Notes under the pieces: generated by a model
What the model was told of the DNA's origin: nothing
The model's input: the letters and a program-made list of their open reading frames with translations, nothing else
Database searches by the model: none
NCBI GenBank assembly: GCA_009776395.1
Contig: WRNX01000018.1
Location: forward strand, 1-16,250
DNA from: Lentimicrobiaceae bacterium
Lineage (GTDB): Bacteria > Bacteroidota > Bacteroidia > Bacteroidales > WCHB1-69
Direction: 5' to 3'
DNA: 16,250 bases
Part shown: positions 7,232-14,694 of the stretch, piece by piece
Numbering within the stretch: the first letter of the stretch is position 1
Layout: each line of letters begins with the position of its first letter
Position numbers and translations under genes: made by a program

Positions 7232-7253
7232 CCGCTCAAAAAAACACACAATT

Positions 7254-8327
7254 ATGCAAAGACAAAAAAAATATTTAGTTATTGCATCTTTTTTGGCTAT
7301 TTTATCTATTCTTGTAATTAGTTATCAAAAAGGTGCTTTTTGTAAATCAATGGACTCCAAAAAAATATCAACAATTTTTGCTATTAAAGATACTTCTGTG
7401 GTCACAAAAATTTTTATTGCAGATATGTTTGGAGAAAAAGTTTTATTGGCAAAAACGAAAGAAGGTTGGATGGTAGATTATTCCAAGCAAGCATCTCCCC
7501 TTAAAATTAAAGATTTACTTGTTACAATAGCTGCTATTCGGGTTGCGCAACCCATTGCAAAACCTGCACAACGAAGTATTATTGAAATGCTTGCAGTATC
7601 TTCAACAAAAGTAGAAATCTATGAAACCAAACCCTTATTCAAATTATTTGGGTATCATTGTTTTAATAAAGAACGCTTGGCAAAAACCTATTATCTGGGA
7701 GATGCAACACAAAATAATTTAGGATCTTTTGCTTCAATTGAAGGAATGCCTGACCCCTATATTGTGTATAAGCCAGGTTTCAGAGGGTATATTACTCCTC
7801 AATTTTCACCGAAATCTATTGATTGGTACTCAAAACGTATTTTTTCAACAAAACTTACTCACATTCAAAAAGCCTCATTTTTAGATATAAAAAATACAGA
7901 AAACTCATTCTGCGTTGAAAAAACAGGCACACGTACTTTTGCATTATTTGATTTTCAAAATAATGTTGTTTCTGATTACGATACAACACGGATAATTAAT
8001 ATGTTATCAGAATTTAGAGAAAAATATTACGAAATGTATCTTCCCAATATTTCAAATTCATTAAAAGACTCTATTCTTAGTCTTTACTGTTTTAAAGTAG
8101 TATCCGTTACAGATATTAATAATCAAACAACTACAATGAAAGTGTATTATTTATTTAATACAGGATCGTTGTATGAGGATGATGAATTAATAGACAATTC
8201 CTATGCAGAAATTAACAAAGATCGTTGTTATGCAACTTTTAATGAAGATACCAGTGAAATTTACACAGTCCAATTATTTCAATTTGAAAGGCAATTTCAA
8301 CCCTTTTCATATTTTTTTAAAAAATGA
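7254..8327 (+). CDS. DUF4340-domain membrane-anchored protein
   Basis: This 357-residue protein has one N-terminal membrane helix (YLVIASFLAILSILVISY, about 7-24) and a long extracytoplasmic part. The segments FAIKDTSVVTKIFIAD, VLLAKTKEGWMVDYS, RSIIEMLAVSSTKVEIYE, KTYYLGDATQNNLGS and YKPGFRGYITPQF match the DUF4340 pattern of Bacteroidota. Its function is unknown to me; in other settings DUF4340 proteins accompany gliding/ABC-export genes, which are absent here. The open frame extends upstream to an ATG at 7125 inside the TetR gene; I chose 7254 because it begins the signal-anchor and lies just after the promoter. The stop codon overlaps the ribD start (ATGA, 8324-8327), indicating translational coupling. 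Confidence 0.8.
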   Translation: MQRQKKYLVIASFLAILSILVISYQKGAFCKSMDSKKISTIFAIKDTSVVTKIFIADMFGEKVLLAKTKEGWMVDYSKQASPLKIKDLLVTIAAIRVAQPIAKPAQRSIIEMLAVSSTKVEIYETKPLFKLFGYHCFNKERLAKTYYLGDATQNNLGSFASIEGMPDPYIVYKPGFRGYITPQFSPKSIDWYSKRIFSTKLTHIQKASFLDIKNTENSFCVEKTGTRTFALFDFQNNVVSDYDTTRIINMLSEFREKYYEMYLPNISNSLKDSILSLYCFKVVSVTDINNQTTTMKVYYLFNTGSLYEDDELIDNSYAEINKDRCYATFNEDTSEIYTVQLFQFERQFQPFSYFFKK

Positions 8328-9307
8328 ATGTTGAAGAATTATGGATGAGTCGCGCTATACAATTAGCGGCGCTAGGACTGGGAAAAGTACATCCTAATCC
8401 TTTGGTTGGTGCTGTTATCGTTTATAATGACCATATTATTGGAGAAGGATTTCACCAACAATATGGTACGCCTCATGCCGAAATAAATGCCATTCACAAA
8501 GTATTAGATAAAGAATTACTAAAAAAATCAACACTTTACGTAAACTTAGAACCTTGTTCACACATAGGCAAAAATCCGCCTTGTGCTTTTTCTATTATTG
8601 ATAATAATATTCCAAAAGTAGTGGTAGGAATGAGAGACCCAAATCCAAAAGTGAATGGGCGCGGAATAGAACTTCTTAAAAACAACGGTATTGAAGTGGT
8701 TGAAGATGTACTCAATGCGGAATGCTTGATCTTGAACAAAAGATTTATTACTTTTCATGCCAAAAAACGTCCTTACATCTTTCTCAAATGGGCACAGACA
8801 AAAAACGGACTTATAGATATTATTCACCGCTTGAACGTTAAAAACAGTACTACAACTAACTGGATTACAAATGATTCCGTTCGTGTTTGGACGCATAAAC
8901 AGCGCAACGAAGAGCAAGCAATTTTGATAGGGTACAATACTTATATAAATGACAACCCTCAACTTTCAAATCGTTTCTACGGCTCCAACCAACCTAAACG
9001 TTTCCTTTTATGCGATACCCAAATACAGCCGAAAATAGAACAATCATTTTCAATATTAAGTAGAAATATTGAAGAAATTGTAGATAACCTCTATCAAAAA
9101 AATATTCAATCTTTGATTGTGGAAGGAGGGCAGAAAACATTACAAAAGTTTATAGATGCGAATTTGTGGGATGAAGCTTTTGTTCTTACAGGTAACGTTA
9201 TATGGGAACAAGGTATAAAAGCTCCAATAATACCTTATAATTTTGATACAATAATTAATTTTGAAAGTGATACCATTTGGAATTATCGAAACAGATTGCG
9301 CAACTAA
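8324..9307 (+). CDS. ribD: Bifunctional riboflavin biosynthesis deaminase/reductase RibD
   Basis: This 327-residue cytosolic enzyme deaminates and then reduces the pyrimidine intermediate of riboflavin synthesis. The deaminase domain (1-145) has the zinc set His51-Ala-Glu53 in GTPHAEINA, with Cys78 and Cys87 in EPCSHIGKNPPC. The reductase domain (about 150-327) shows KWAQTKNG, then RNEEQAILIGYNTYINDNP near 194-212, and VEGGQKTLQKFI. That domain is somewhat divergent and shorter than in many RibD proteins, but the key glycines are present. It overlaps the upstream DUF4340 gene by 4 bp. No other rib gene or FMN riboswitch is visible here. Its stop codon overlaps that of the convergent LytTR gene. 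Confidence 0.93.
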   Translation: MNVEELWMSRAIQLAALGLGKVHPNPLVGAVIVYNDHIIGEGFHQQYGTPHAEINAIHKVLDKELLKKSTLYVNLEPCSHIGKNPPCAFSIIDNNIPKVVVGMRDPNPKVNGRGIELLKNNGIEVVEDVLNAECLILNKRFITFHAKKRPYIFLKWAQTKNGLIDIIHRLNVKNSTTTNWITNDSVRVWTHKQRNEEQAILIGYNTYINDNPQLSNRFYGSNQPKRFLLCDTQIQPKIEQSFSILSRNIEEIVDNLYQKNIQSLIVEGGQKTLQKFIDANLWDEAFVLTGNVIWEQGIKAPIIPYNFDTIINFESDTIWNYRNRLRN

Positions 9308-9759
9308 TTGAAACTCCCTTTCACATTTTCAAAATAGGTTTTAGAGACAGGCAGATCAATTAATCCTAAATGATCGAATCCTAAGGAAGTACCTTCTTTT
9401 TCTTTTCGCAGTACTTTTACTTTTTTTATATTCACAACAAACGACCTGTGACATCGCACTAATGGAAAATCTGAATATTCCTCTTCAATACTTTTTAGGC
9501 TTTTTCTCAATATTAAATGTTCAATTTGTTCTTTGTTTTTATAAAAAATATTCACGTAATTATCTAATGATTCAATGTAATATAGATTATTAAAAGGGAT
9601 AACCAAACGCAAAATTCCTTTTTCATCTTTAAAATGAATACTATGTTCATTATCAAACAAAAGCGATAAATGTTTCGCTGTTTTCAAATTTCTAATCAGA
9701 AAAATAATGTTTCCAACTGACCTAAATGGAAAAAATAATAAAGAGATAAGCCGCTTCAT
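9304..9759 (-). CDS. Short LytTR-domain DNA-binding protein
   Basis: This 151-residue protein ends in a LytTR DNA-binding domain (about 50-148): LYYIESLDNYVNIFY, LRKSLKSIEEEY, LVRCHRSFVVNIKKV and LPVSKTYFENV are all canonical. Unlike AgrA/LytR response regulators there is no receiver domain. The N-terminus has only one short hydrophobic, basic segment (LISLLFFPFRSVGNIIFLI, 4-22), which could be a single membrane helix. Upstream in frame a stop follows within three codons, so this start is well bounded. It is divergent from the mmdA-like gene over 127 bp. Targets and signal are unknown; local autoregulation or control of the neighbour is possible. Its stop codon overlaps that of ribD. Confidence 0.85.
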   Translation of the reverse strand: MKRLISLLFFPFRSVGNIIFLIRNLKTAKHLSLLFDNEHSIHFKDEKGILRLVIPFNNLYYIESLDNYVNIFYKNKEQIEHLILRKSLKSIEEEYSDFPLVRCHRSFVVNIKKVKVLRKEKEGTSLGFDHLGLIDLPVSKTYFENVKGSFN

Positions 9760-9800
9760 GTATAATTAATAGAGTGCAAATATCCTATTTATTTTTCATG

Positions 9801-9832
9801 TTTGGATTTATTTAAGAATTAATATACTTTTG
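9801..9832 (+). promoter_or_regulatory. Promoter of the carboxyltransferase operon
   Basis: TTTG (9801-9804), a 20-bp spacer and TACTTTTG (9825-9832) match both elements of the Bacteroidota housekeeping promoter at the normal spacing. Transcription would begin near 9839, leaving a leader of about 48 nt before the ATG at 9887. Confidence 0.65.
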
Positions 9833-9886
9833 CACCACCTAATTTTTTAAAAAAAATAAGTTTATTTAATTTAATATCAGCACAAT

Positions 9887-11446
9887 ATGACAATGCAAGA
9901 AAAAATTAATGACCTCTTAAAGTTGCGAGAGACCGCACGTTTGGGAGGCGGCGAAAAACGTATAGCCAAACAACATGCACAAGGTAAATTCACAGCACGC
10001 GAGCGAATCCTCATGTTTTTGGACGAAGGCAGTTTTGAAGAGTTTGATATGTTTGTTACGCACCGCTGCACAAACTTTGGATTGGAAAAAGAGAAATATC
10101 TTTCGGATGGCGTAGTAACAGGTTATGGCACCGTAGAGGGACGTTTGGTGTATGTGTATTCACAAGACTTTACTACATTTGGCGGCTCACTATCAGAAAC
10201 CGTTTCTAACAAAATTTGCAAAGTATTAGATCAGGCAATGAAGATGGGTGCGCCCGTAGTTGGTTTTAACGACTCCGGCGGCGCACGTATTCAAGAAGGG
10301 GTAAACAGTTTAGCCGGCTATTCCGAAATATTTCAACGCAACATTCTGGCTTCCGGAGTTATTCCTCAAATATCTGCCATCTTCGGCCCCTGTGCAGGTG
10401 GAGCAGTATATTCGCCTGCACTTACCGACTTTATCATGATGGTGAAAAACACCAGTTATATGTTTGTTACCGGTCCAAAAGTAGTAAAAACCGTTACCAA
10501 TGAGGATGTTACCGTAGAAGATCTGGGCGGCGCATCAGTACATTCAACCAAATCGGGAGTAGCACATTTTGCAGTAGATAACGAAGAAATTGGAATTGCG
10601 CAAATTCGAAAACTGTTGGGCTATGTACCTTCCAATAATATGGAAGAACCTCCCTTTAAAGCCACAAATGATCCCATAAATCGTTTGGAAGATTCTTTAA
10701 ATCAAATTATTCCTGACAACCCCAACAAACCTTACGATGTAAAAGATGTTATTTTAAGTATTGTAGATGATGGTGAATTTTTTGAGATACATGAAAATTT
10801 TGCAAAAAACATTATGGTTGGTTTTGCGCGTTTCAATGGAATTTCGGTAGGAGTAGTTGCCAACCAACCCAAATATTTGGCAGGCGTATTAGACATCAAT
10901 TCCTCACGGAAAGGCGCTCGTTTTATTCGTTTTTGCGATGCTTTTAATATCCCGTTGGTAACCTTGGTAGATGTTCCGGGATTTTTGCCGGGAACGCAAC
11001 AAGAGTATGGCGCATTGATCCTTCATGGCGCTAAATTAATGTATGCCTACGGCGAAGCTACCGTTCCAAAAGTAACCGTAATTTTAAGGAAAAACTATGG
11101 CGGCGCATATTGTGTGATGAGTTCCAAACACTTGCGCGGAGATATTAACTACGCATGGCCTACCGCCGAAATTGCCGTTATGGGGGAAAAAGGAGCCGTA
11201 GAAATTCTTATGGGTAAAGAGATCGCCGCTATTGAAGATAAAGAAAAACAGGCAGAATATATTGCCGAAAAAGAAACCGAATACAGAGACGCATTTGCCA
11301 ATCCGTATATAGCGGCGCGCTACGGCTATATTGATGATGTGATTGAACCGCGCAATACGCGCTTCCGCGTCATTCGCGCTTTAGAATCGTTAAGAAATAA
11401 ACGATTGGAAAATCCTGCAAAAAAACACGACAACTTGCCGTTGTAA
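9887..11446 (+). CDS. Acyl-CoA carboxyltransferase, MmdA/PccB type
   Basis: This 519-residue protein is of the carboxyltransferase (crotonase-fold dimer) family: the alpha subunit of methylmalonyl-CoA decarboxylase or the beta subunit of propionyl-CoA carboxylase. The N-half has [13 protein letters not shown] (126-138) and [14 protein letters not shown] (166-179), the acyl-CoA oxyanion region. The C-half has [12 protein letters not shown] (362-373), [19 protein letters not shown] (401-419) and [18 protein letters not shown] (423-440). The following OadG-type gene favours a Na+-pumping decarboxylase over a PCC carboxylase (inference); no biotin carboxylase gene is near. Cys409 lies at the site where PCC enzymes have Asp, a known acyl-CoA size determinant. 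A second ATG two codons in (9893) is an alternative start. Confidence 0.9.
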   Translation: MTMQEKINDLLKLRETARLGGGEKRIAKQHAQGKFTARERILMFLDEGSFEEFDMFVTHRCTNFGLEKEKYLSDGVVTGYGTVEGRLVYVYSQDFTTFGGSLSETVSNKICKVLDQAMKMGAPVVGFNDSGGARIQEGVNSLAGYSEIFQRNILASGVIPQISAIFGPCAGGAVYSPALTDFIMMVKNTSYMFVTGPKVVKTVTNEDVTVEDLGGASVHSTKSGVAHFAVDNEEIGIAQIRKLLGYVPSNNMEEPPFKATNDPINRLEDSLNQIIPDNPNKPYDVKDVILSIVDDGEFFEIHENFAKNIMVGFARFNGISVGVVANQPKYLAGVLDINSSRKGARFIRFCDAFNIPLVTLVDVPGFLPGTQQEYGALILHGAKLMYAYGEATVPKVTVILRKNYGGAYCVMSSKHLRGDINYAWPTAEIAVMGEKGAVEILMGKEIAAIEDKEKQAEYIAEKETEYRDAFANPYIAARYGYIDDVIEPRNTRFRVIRALESLRNKRLENPAKKHDNLPL

Positions 11447-11485
11447 GTTTAAGATTTTAAGTTTATAAATTCAAAATTTAATTTT
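11447..11485. repeat. AAGTTTAAGATTTTAAGTTT-type low-complexity gap
   Basis: The 39-bp gap between the carboxyltransferase and the next ATG consists of short AAGTTT/AAGATTTT/ATAAATTC words and runs directly into the GTTACAA heptamers at 11490. No terminator or promoter stands out, so the two genes are probably one transcript. Confidence 0.5.
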
Positions 11486-12469
11486 ATGAGTTACAAGTTA
11501 CAAGTTCCAAGTTTCAATCGTAGCGCAGTTTGTTTTCTGCTTTTTGCTTTCTACTTTCTGCCTTGTTTTGCCCAACAAATTACCGATCTTCGTATCAATG
11601 AAATGTTTATCAATAATGAAGATGAACATAATTTGGCAGATGAATATGGACGGCACGTTCCATGGATAGAGATATTTAATACCTCTTATAATAGCGTTAA
11701 TATTGCAGAATGTTATTTAACCAACGATACTTCTGGATTGGCACAAGGAATTATTTCAAAAGAATGGTACAAAATTCCTAAGGGAGATCCTAAAACATTA
11801 ATCTCTGAACGTGGATTTCTAATTTTTTATTTGGATAATTCGCCCACACTTGGTCCTTTTCACACCAATTTTGACCCACGCGAAGCATCTGCTTCTAATT
11901 ATGTAGCGTTAATAAGTTCAAGTGGGAAAAAACTGATTCATCTTTTTGATTTTCCTGATGCATTAAGACCTTCCTCACAATCTTATGGATACCGGTATGA
12001 TTATGGAGAAGAAACAGATGAAGATGGTAAAATTATTTATGAAAAAACTTTTTTAGCGCATTTTACTCCAGGATCTACCAACCACCATGAACAAAGTGAG
12101 ACGAAATCGGATATAATGAAACAACATGACCCTATTGGAATGAATATGGCTATTATTGCTATGTCGGTAGTTTTTGGCGCCCTGTTTATCATTTATATTA
12201 TTATGAAAATTTTTGGAAAATGGTCTAATCGAAAGCCTAAGAAACAGTTAGAAACTTCTACAAAAGAGATAACTATGCAGGGAAAAAAAGAGAAAGGAGA
12301 AGATTTTGACAGTGAAAAATTGGCTGCAGTTACTATGGCGATGCATTATTATTTGAATGAATACAGAGACGAAGAGAGTGAAGTAATTACTATTGATATG
12401 CCCTCCGCACGCTATTCGCCATGGGCTCAAAAAAATCTGGTAATGAAGAGGGTGGCAAGAAAAAGATGA
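11486..12469 (+). CDS. OadG-type decarboxylase subunit fused to a lamin-tail domain
   Basis: This 327-residue protein has a signal peptide (1-30, ending CFAQ) and a lamin-tail-like beta domain (about 31-197): LRINEMFIN, VPWIEIFNTS, VNIAECYLTND, and the closing AHFTPGSTN. One membrane helix follows (NMAIIAMSVVFGALFIIYII, 220-239), then a C-terminal tail KLAAVTMAMHYYLNEYRDEE...SPWAQKN (278-317). Helix and tail match the small gamma subunit (OadG) of Na+-translocating decarboxylases, which assembles the complex; the tail would be cytosolic and the lamin-tail domain outside. I recall this fusion in other Bacteroidota. It follows the carboxyltransferase by 39 bp. Codons 2-11 and the signal core are written in heptamer repeats. 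No other start is available before residue 40. Confidence 0.82.
   Translation: MSYKLQVPSFNRSAVCFLLFAFYFLPCFAQQITDLRINEMFINNEDEHNLADEYGRHVPWIEIFNTSYNSVNIAECYLTNDTSGLAQGIISKEWYKIPKGDPKTLISERGFLIFYLDNSPTLGPFHTNFDPREASASNYVALISSSGKKLIHLFDFPDALRPSSQSYGYRYDYGEETDEDGKIIYEKTFLAHFTPGSTNHHEQSETKSDIMKQHDPIGMNMAIIAMSVVFGALFIIYIIMKIFGKWSNRKPKKQLETSTKEITMQGKKEKGEDFDSEKLAAVTMAMHYYLNEYRDEESEVITIDMPSARYSPWAQKNLVMKRVARKR
11490..11561 (+). repeat. Two heptamer arrays inside the 5' coding region
   Basis: GTTACAA twice, GTTCCAA and GTTTCAA (11490-11517) encode residues from the second codon on (SYKLQVPSFN). After a 16-bp gap, TTTCTGC, TTTTTGC, TTTCTAC and TTTCTGC (11534-11561) encode the hydrophobic CFLLFAFYFLP core. 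The second array uses the same TTTCTGC unit as 3500-3527. Confidence 0.9.
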
Positions 12470-12564
12470 TGATGTTGTTGAATTAATGAATAATTTCAAA
12501 TAAAAAATTTGTTATATTATTTGTTACTTCTATTTTTATTAAATTTTTGAAAAAAAATTGCAAT

Positions 12565-13509
12565 ATGAAAAAAATTCTTGGTATCGGGAATGCATTAGTG
12601 GATGTAATTGTAAAAACACAAGATGATTCTTTGTTGAGTAAATTTGGATTAAAAAAAGGAGGAATGGAGATGATAAGTATTGATATTAAAAACAAAATTC
12701 ACAAAGAAATTGAAGGGATGAAGCAAAAAGTAGCGTCAGGAGGCTCAACCTCTAATACTATTTACGGGTTAGCTCAATTAGGAGTACCTGTTGGCTATAT
12801 TGGAAAAATTGGAAAAGATGAAATGGGATATTTTTTTCAAAAGGATATGGAAAATGCTGGCGTAATAACTTATCTTTCTTATTCCCAAATTGACACAGGA
12901 ATTGCTACAACTTTCATTACCAAAGATGGAGAGCGTACTTTTGCTACATACCTTGGAGCCGCTGCCACGCAAAATTCAAATGAGTTACTTAAATCAGTCT
13001 TTTCAATGTACGACATCATTCATGTGGAGGGATATCTCATTTATAATGAAGATTTGATTTTGAATATCTGCAAGTTGGCAAAAAAGTGTGGATTGAAAAT
13101 ATCCATGGATATGGCAAGTTATAATCTGGTAGAAGTAAAGCGCCCATTAATGGAAGAAATCATTCGCAGTTATGTAAACATTATTTTTGCTAATGAAGAT
13201 GAGGCATTTGCTTTTACCGGAAAAAAAGAGAGGGAAGCATTAGAAATTTTATCATCCTACTGCCCTATTTCAGTTATAAAGTTAGGAGCAAAAGGGTCGA
13301 TAGCTAAAGTAAACGGAGAAACAGCTATCATTCCAGCCATCAAAGCAAATTGCAGAGATACTACAGGAGCAGGAGACATCTTTGCCGCAGGTTTTTTATA
13401 CGGATTAATCAACAACTACACCATTGACCAATCAGGTAATTTAGCTTCTACATTAGGCGCAAAATGTGTGGAAACAATTGGAGCAAGAATTAAAGTAAAT
13501 AATTTATAA
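12565..13509 (+). CDS. PfkB-family carbohydrate/nucleoside kinase
   Basis: This 314-residue cytosolic kinase of the ribokinase/adenosine-kinase family has N-terminal GIGNALVDVIV (6-16), the substrate-binding ASGGSTSNT (57-65) with the di-glycine hinge, an IFANEDEA segment (207-214), and DTTGAGDIFAAGF (265-277) with catalytic base Asp271. Closest in flavour are adenosine kinase-like and ribokinase-like members; the substrate cannot be fixed from sequence. A TTG at 12547 would add six residues; the ATG at 12565 is the conventional start. It follows the OadG-type gene by 95 bp of AT-rich sequence without a clear promoter, so operon membership is uncertain. Its final codons overlap the end of the convergent GH57 gene by 6 bp. 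Confidence 0.92.
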   Translation: MKKILGIGNALVDVIVKTQDDSLLSKFGLKKGGMEMISIDIKNKIHKEIEGMKQKVASGGSTSNTIYGLAQLGVPVGYIGKIGKDEMGYFFQKDMENAGVITYLSYSQIDTGIATTFITKDGERTFATYLGAAATQNSNELLKSVFSMYDIIHVEGYLIYNEDLILNICKLAKKCGLKISMDMASYNLVEVKRPLMEEIIRSYVNIIFANEDEAFAFTGKKEREALEILSSYCPISVIKLGAKGSIAKVNGETAIIPAIKANCRDTTGAGDIFAAGFLYGLINNYTIDQSGNLASTLGAKCVETIGARIKVNNL

Positions 13510-14679
13510 TTGTAATTGTATATCATTCAACACATTCATATAATTAATAAATGCTTGGTAAGGAGAAGGATATACTTCAAAATGTTTTTTTACTACATTT
13601 TGAGGAAACCATTTTGTTCCCATAAAATTATAGTAAAGTGCGTTTTGTAACCGTAGCCATGCTTGCTTAGCATCTTCATTTTCAGATTTTAAATAGAGTG
13701 GTTCTAATTTGTAAAGTTGCGCAAACGCTTCCTGTTGCAATTCGTTTCCTAACCACTCACTAATATCTTTTTCATCTCCGGAACAAGAGATAGCCCAAGG
13801 CGTGTGCATTGTAGCTGGTTGCTCTTTAGAATTCAATACTTCTCTTGGAGTAATTAATTTGAACTTTTCAGATTCAACCAATTGTGAAAAAAGCACCTGA
13901 AAGAAATCGAAAATACCCGACTCTTTGGTATGGTAATCTCCAATCGTTTCGTAATCGAAAAAAAGATTAATAAAGGGTGCATCTGATGCAATACCGCTTA
14001 AAAATTGAATATATTTTTCTGCAGTGAGTGGGTATTCGCTCCACGATTTATCTGAAAATCGTAACGTGATGTCATCACAAAGATTGTAACTTCTTAATAA
14101 TAGTTTTTGTTCAGTTTGAAAAGGGTTGCAATACAGATAACACGGATTTTTCCATCCTAAAATATGCTTTGCGCCTTCTGTTAATACAACCTGATACCCT
14201 AGTTCATACAACCATTCACCTATCTCATCAGAATAGATAATTTCCGTATTACAAAAAGTAACGGGTTTTATTCCAAAAGTTTCCCACAACAAATTTTCCT
14301 GCAATTTCACTTGTTCTACAAAAGTGGTTTTATTATTGAGTGCGGCTAAACTGTGTGAAAAAGTATTTCCTGTAATTTCTACACATCCTGTTTCAATAAG
14401 TTTTTTAAAACTTTCAATTACTTCGGGGCAGTAATCTTTAAATAATTGGATGGTAGTACCTGAAATACTGAAACTGAAAGCCACTTCACTATTGTATTTT
14501 TCAATAATGTTCAGTATCATTTGGTTTGCAGGCAGATAGCTTCTCTCAGCCAACCTATTTATCCAATAATTATTTTGGTATCTATCAAAGTAATCATGTT
14601 TTTGATTAATATCAAAAAAGCGATAGGTACGAAGAATGTAGGGTTGATTTACTTGAAAATGGAAACAGATGGAATGCAT
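13504..14679 (-). CDS. Glycoside hydrolase family 57 protein
   Basis: This 391-residue protein has the layout of the roughly 400-residue Bacteroidota GH57 alpha-amylase/glucanotransferase-like group, acting on alpha-glucans. The nucleophile region is VTFCNTEIIYSDEIG (Glu146) and the acid/base region is FFDYETIGDYH (Asp242). GTTIQLF (74-80), LTEGAKHILGWK (166-177) and the C-terminal NELQQEAF (312-319) and SPYQAFINYMNVL (372-384) are well kept. Two signature spots differ from the usual motifs: HQP is NQP (Asn11) and DYETFGEH is DYETIGDY. No signal peptide, so cytosolic, perhaps glycogen-related. The open frame extends to 14736, but that lies inside ssrA; I start at the ATG at 14677-14679. It begins 15 bp after the tmRNA 3' end. 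Confidence 0.87.
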   Translation of the reverse strand: MHSICFHFQVNQPYILRTYRFFDINQKHDYFDRYQNNYWINRLAERSYLPANQMILNIIEKYNSEVAFSFSISGTTIQLFKDYCPEVIESFKKLIETGCVEITGNTFSHSLAALNNKTTFVEQVKLQENLLWETFGIKPVTFCNTEIIYSDEIGEWLYELGYQVVLTEGAKHILGWKNPCYLYCNPFQTEQKLLLRSYNLCDDITLRFSDKSWSEYPLTAEKYIQFLSGIASDAPFINLFFDYETIGDYHTKESGIFDFFQVLFSQLVESEKFKLITPREVLNSKEQPATMHTPWAISCSGDEKDISEWLGNELQQEAFAQLYKLEPLYLKSENEDAKQAWLRLQNALYYNFMGTKWFPQNVVKKHFEVYPSPYQAFINYMNVLNDIQLQL

Positions 14680-14694
14680 GGTAAAGAAATTTTG

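Noticed and set aside
7125..7253. 43-residue upstream extension of the DUF4340 protein
   Set aside because: It overlaps the divergent tetR gene and its promoter region; the signal-anchor begins at the later ATG, just after a good promoter.
6240..9760. Genomic island from base composition
   Set aside because: tetR, DUF4340 and lytTR look more AT-rich by eye, but ridA and ribD are core genes, and no integrase, tRNA or direct-repeat boundary is visible.
12547..12564. TTG start of the PfkB kinase
   Set aside because: The ATG at 12565 gives the normal PfkB N-terminus; the six extra residues are low-complexity.
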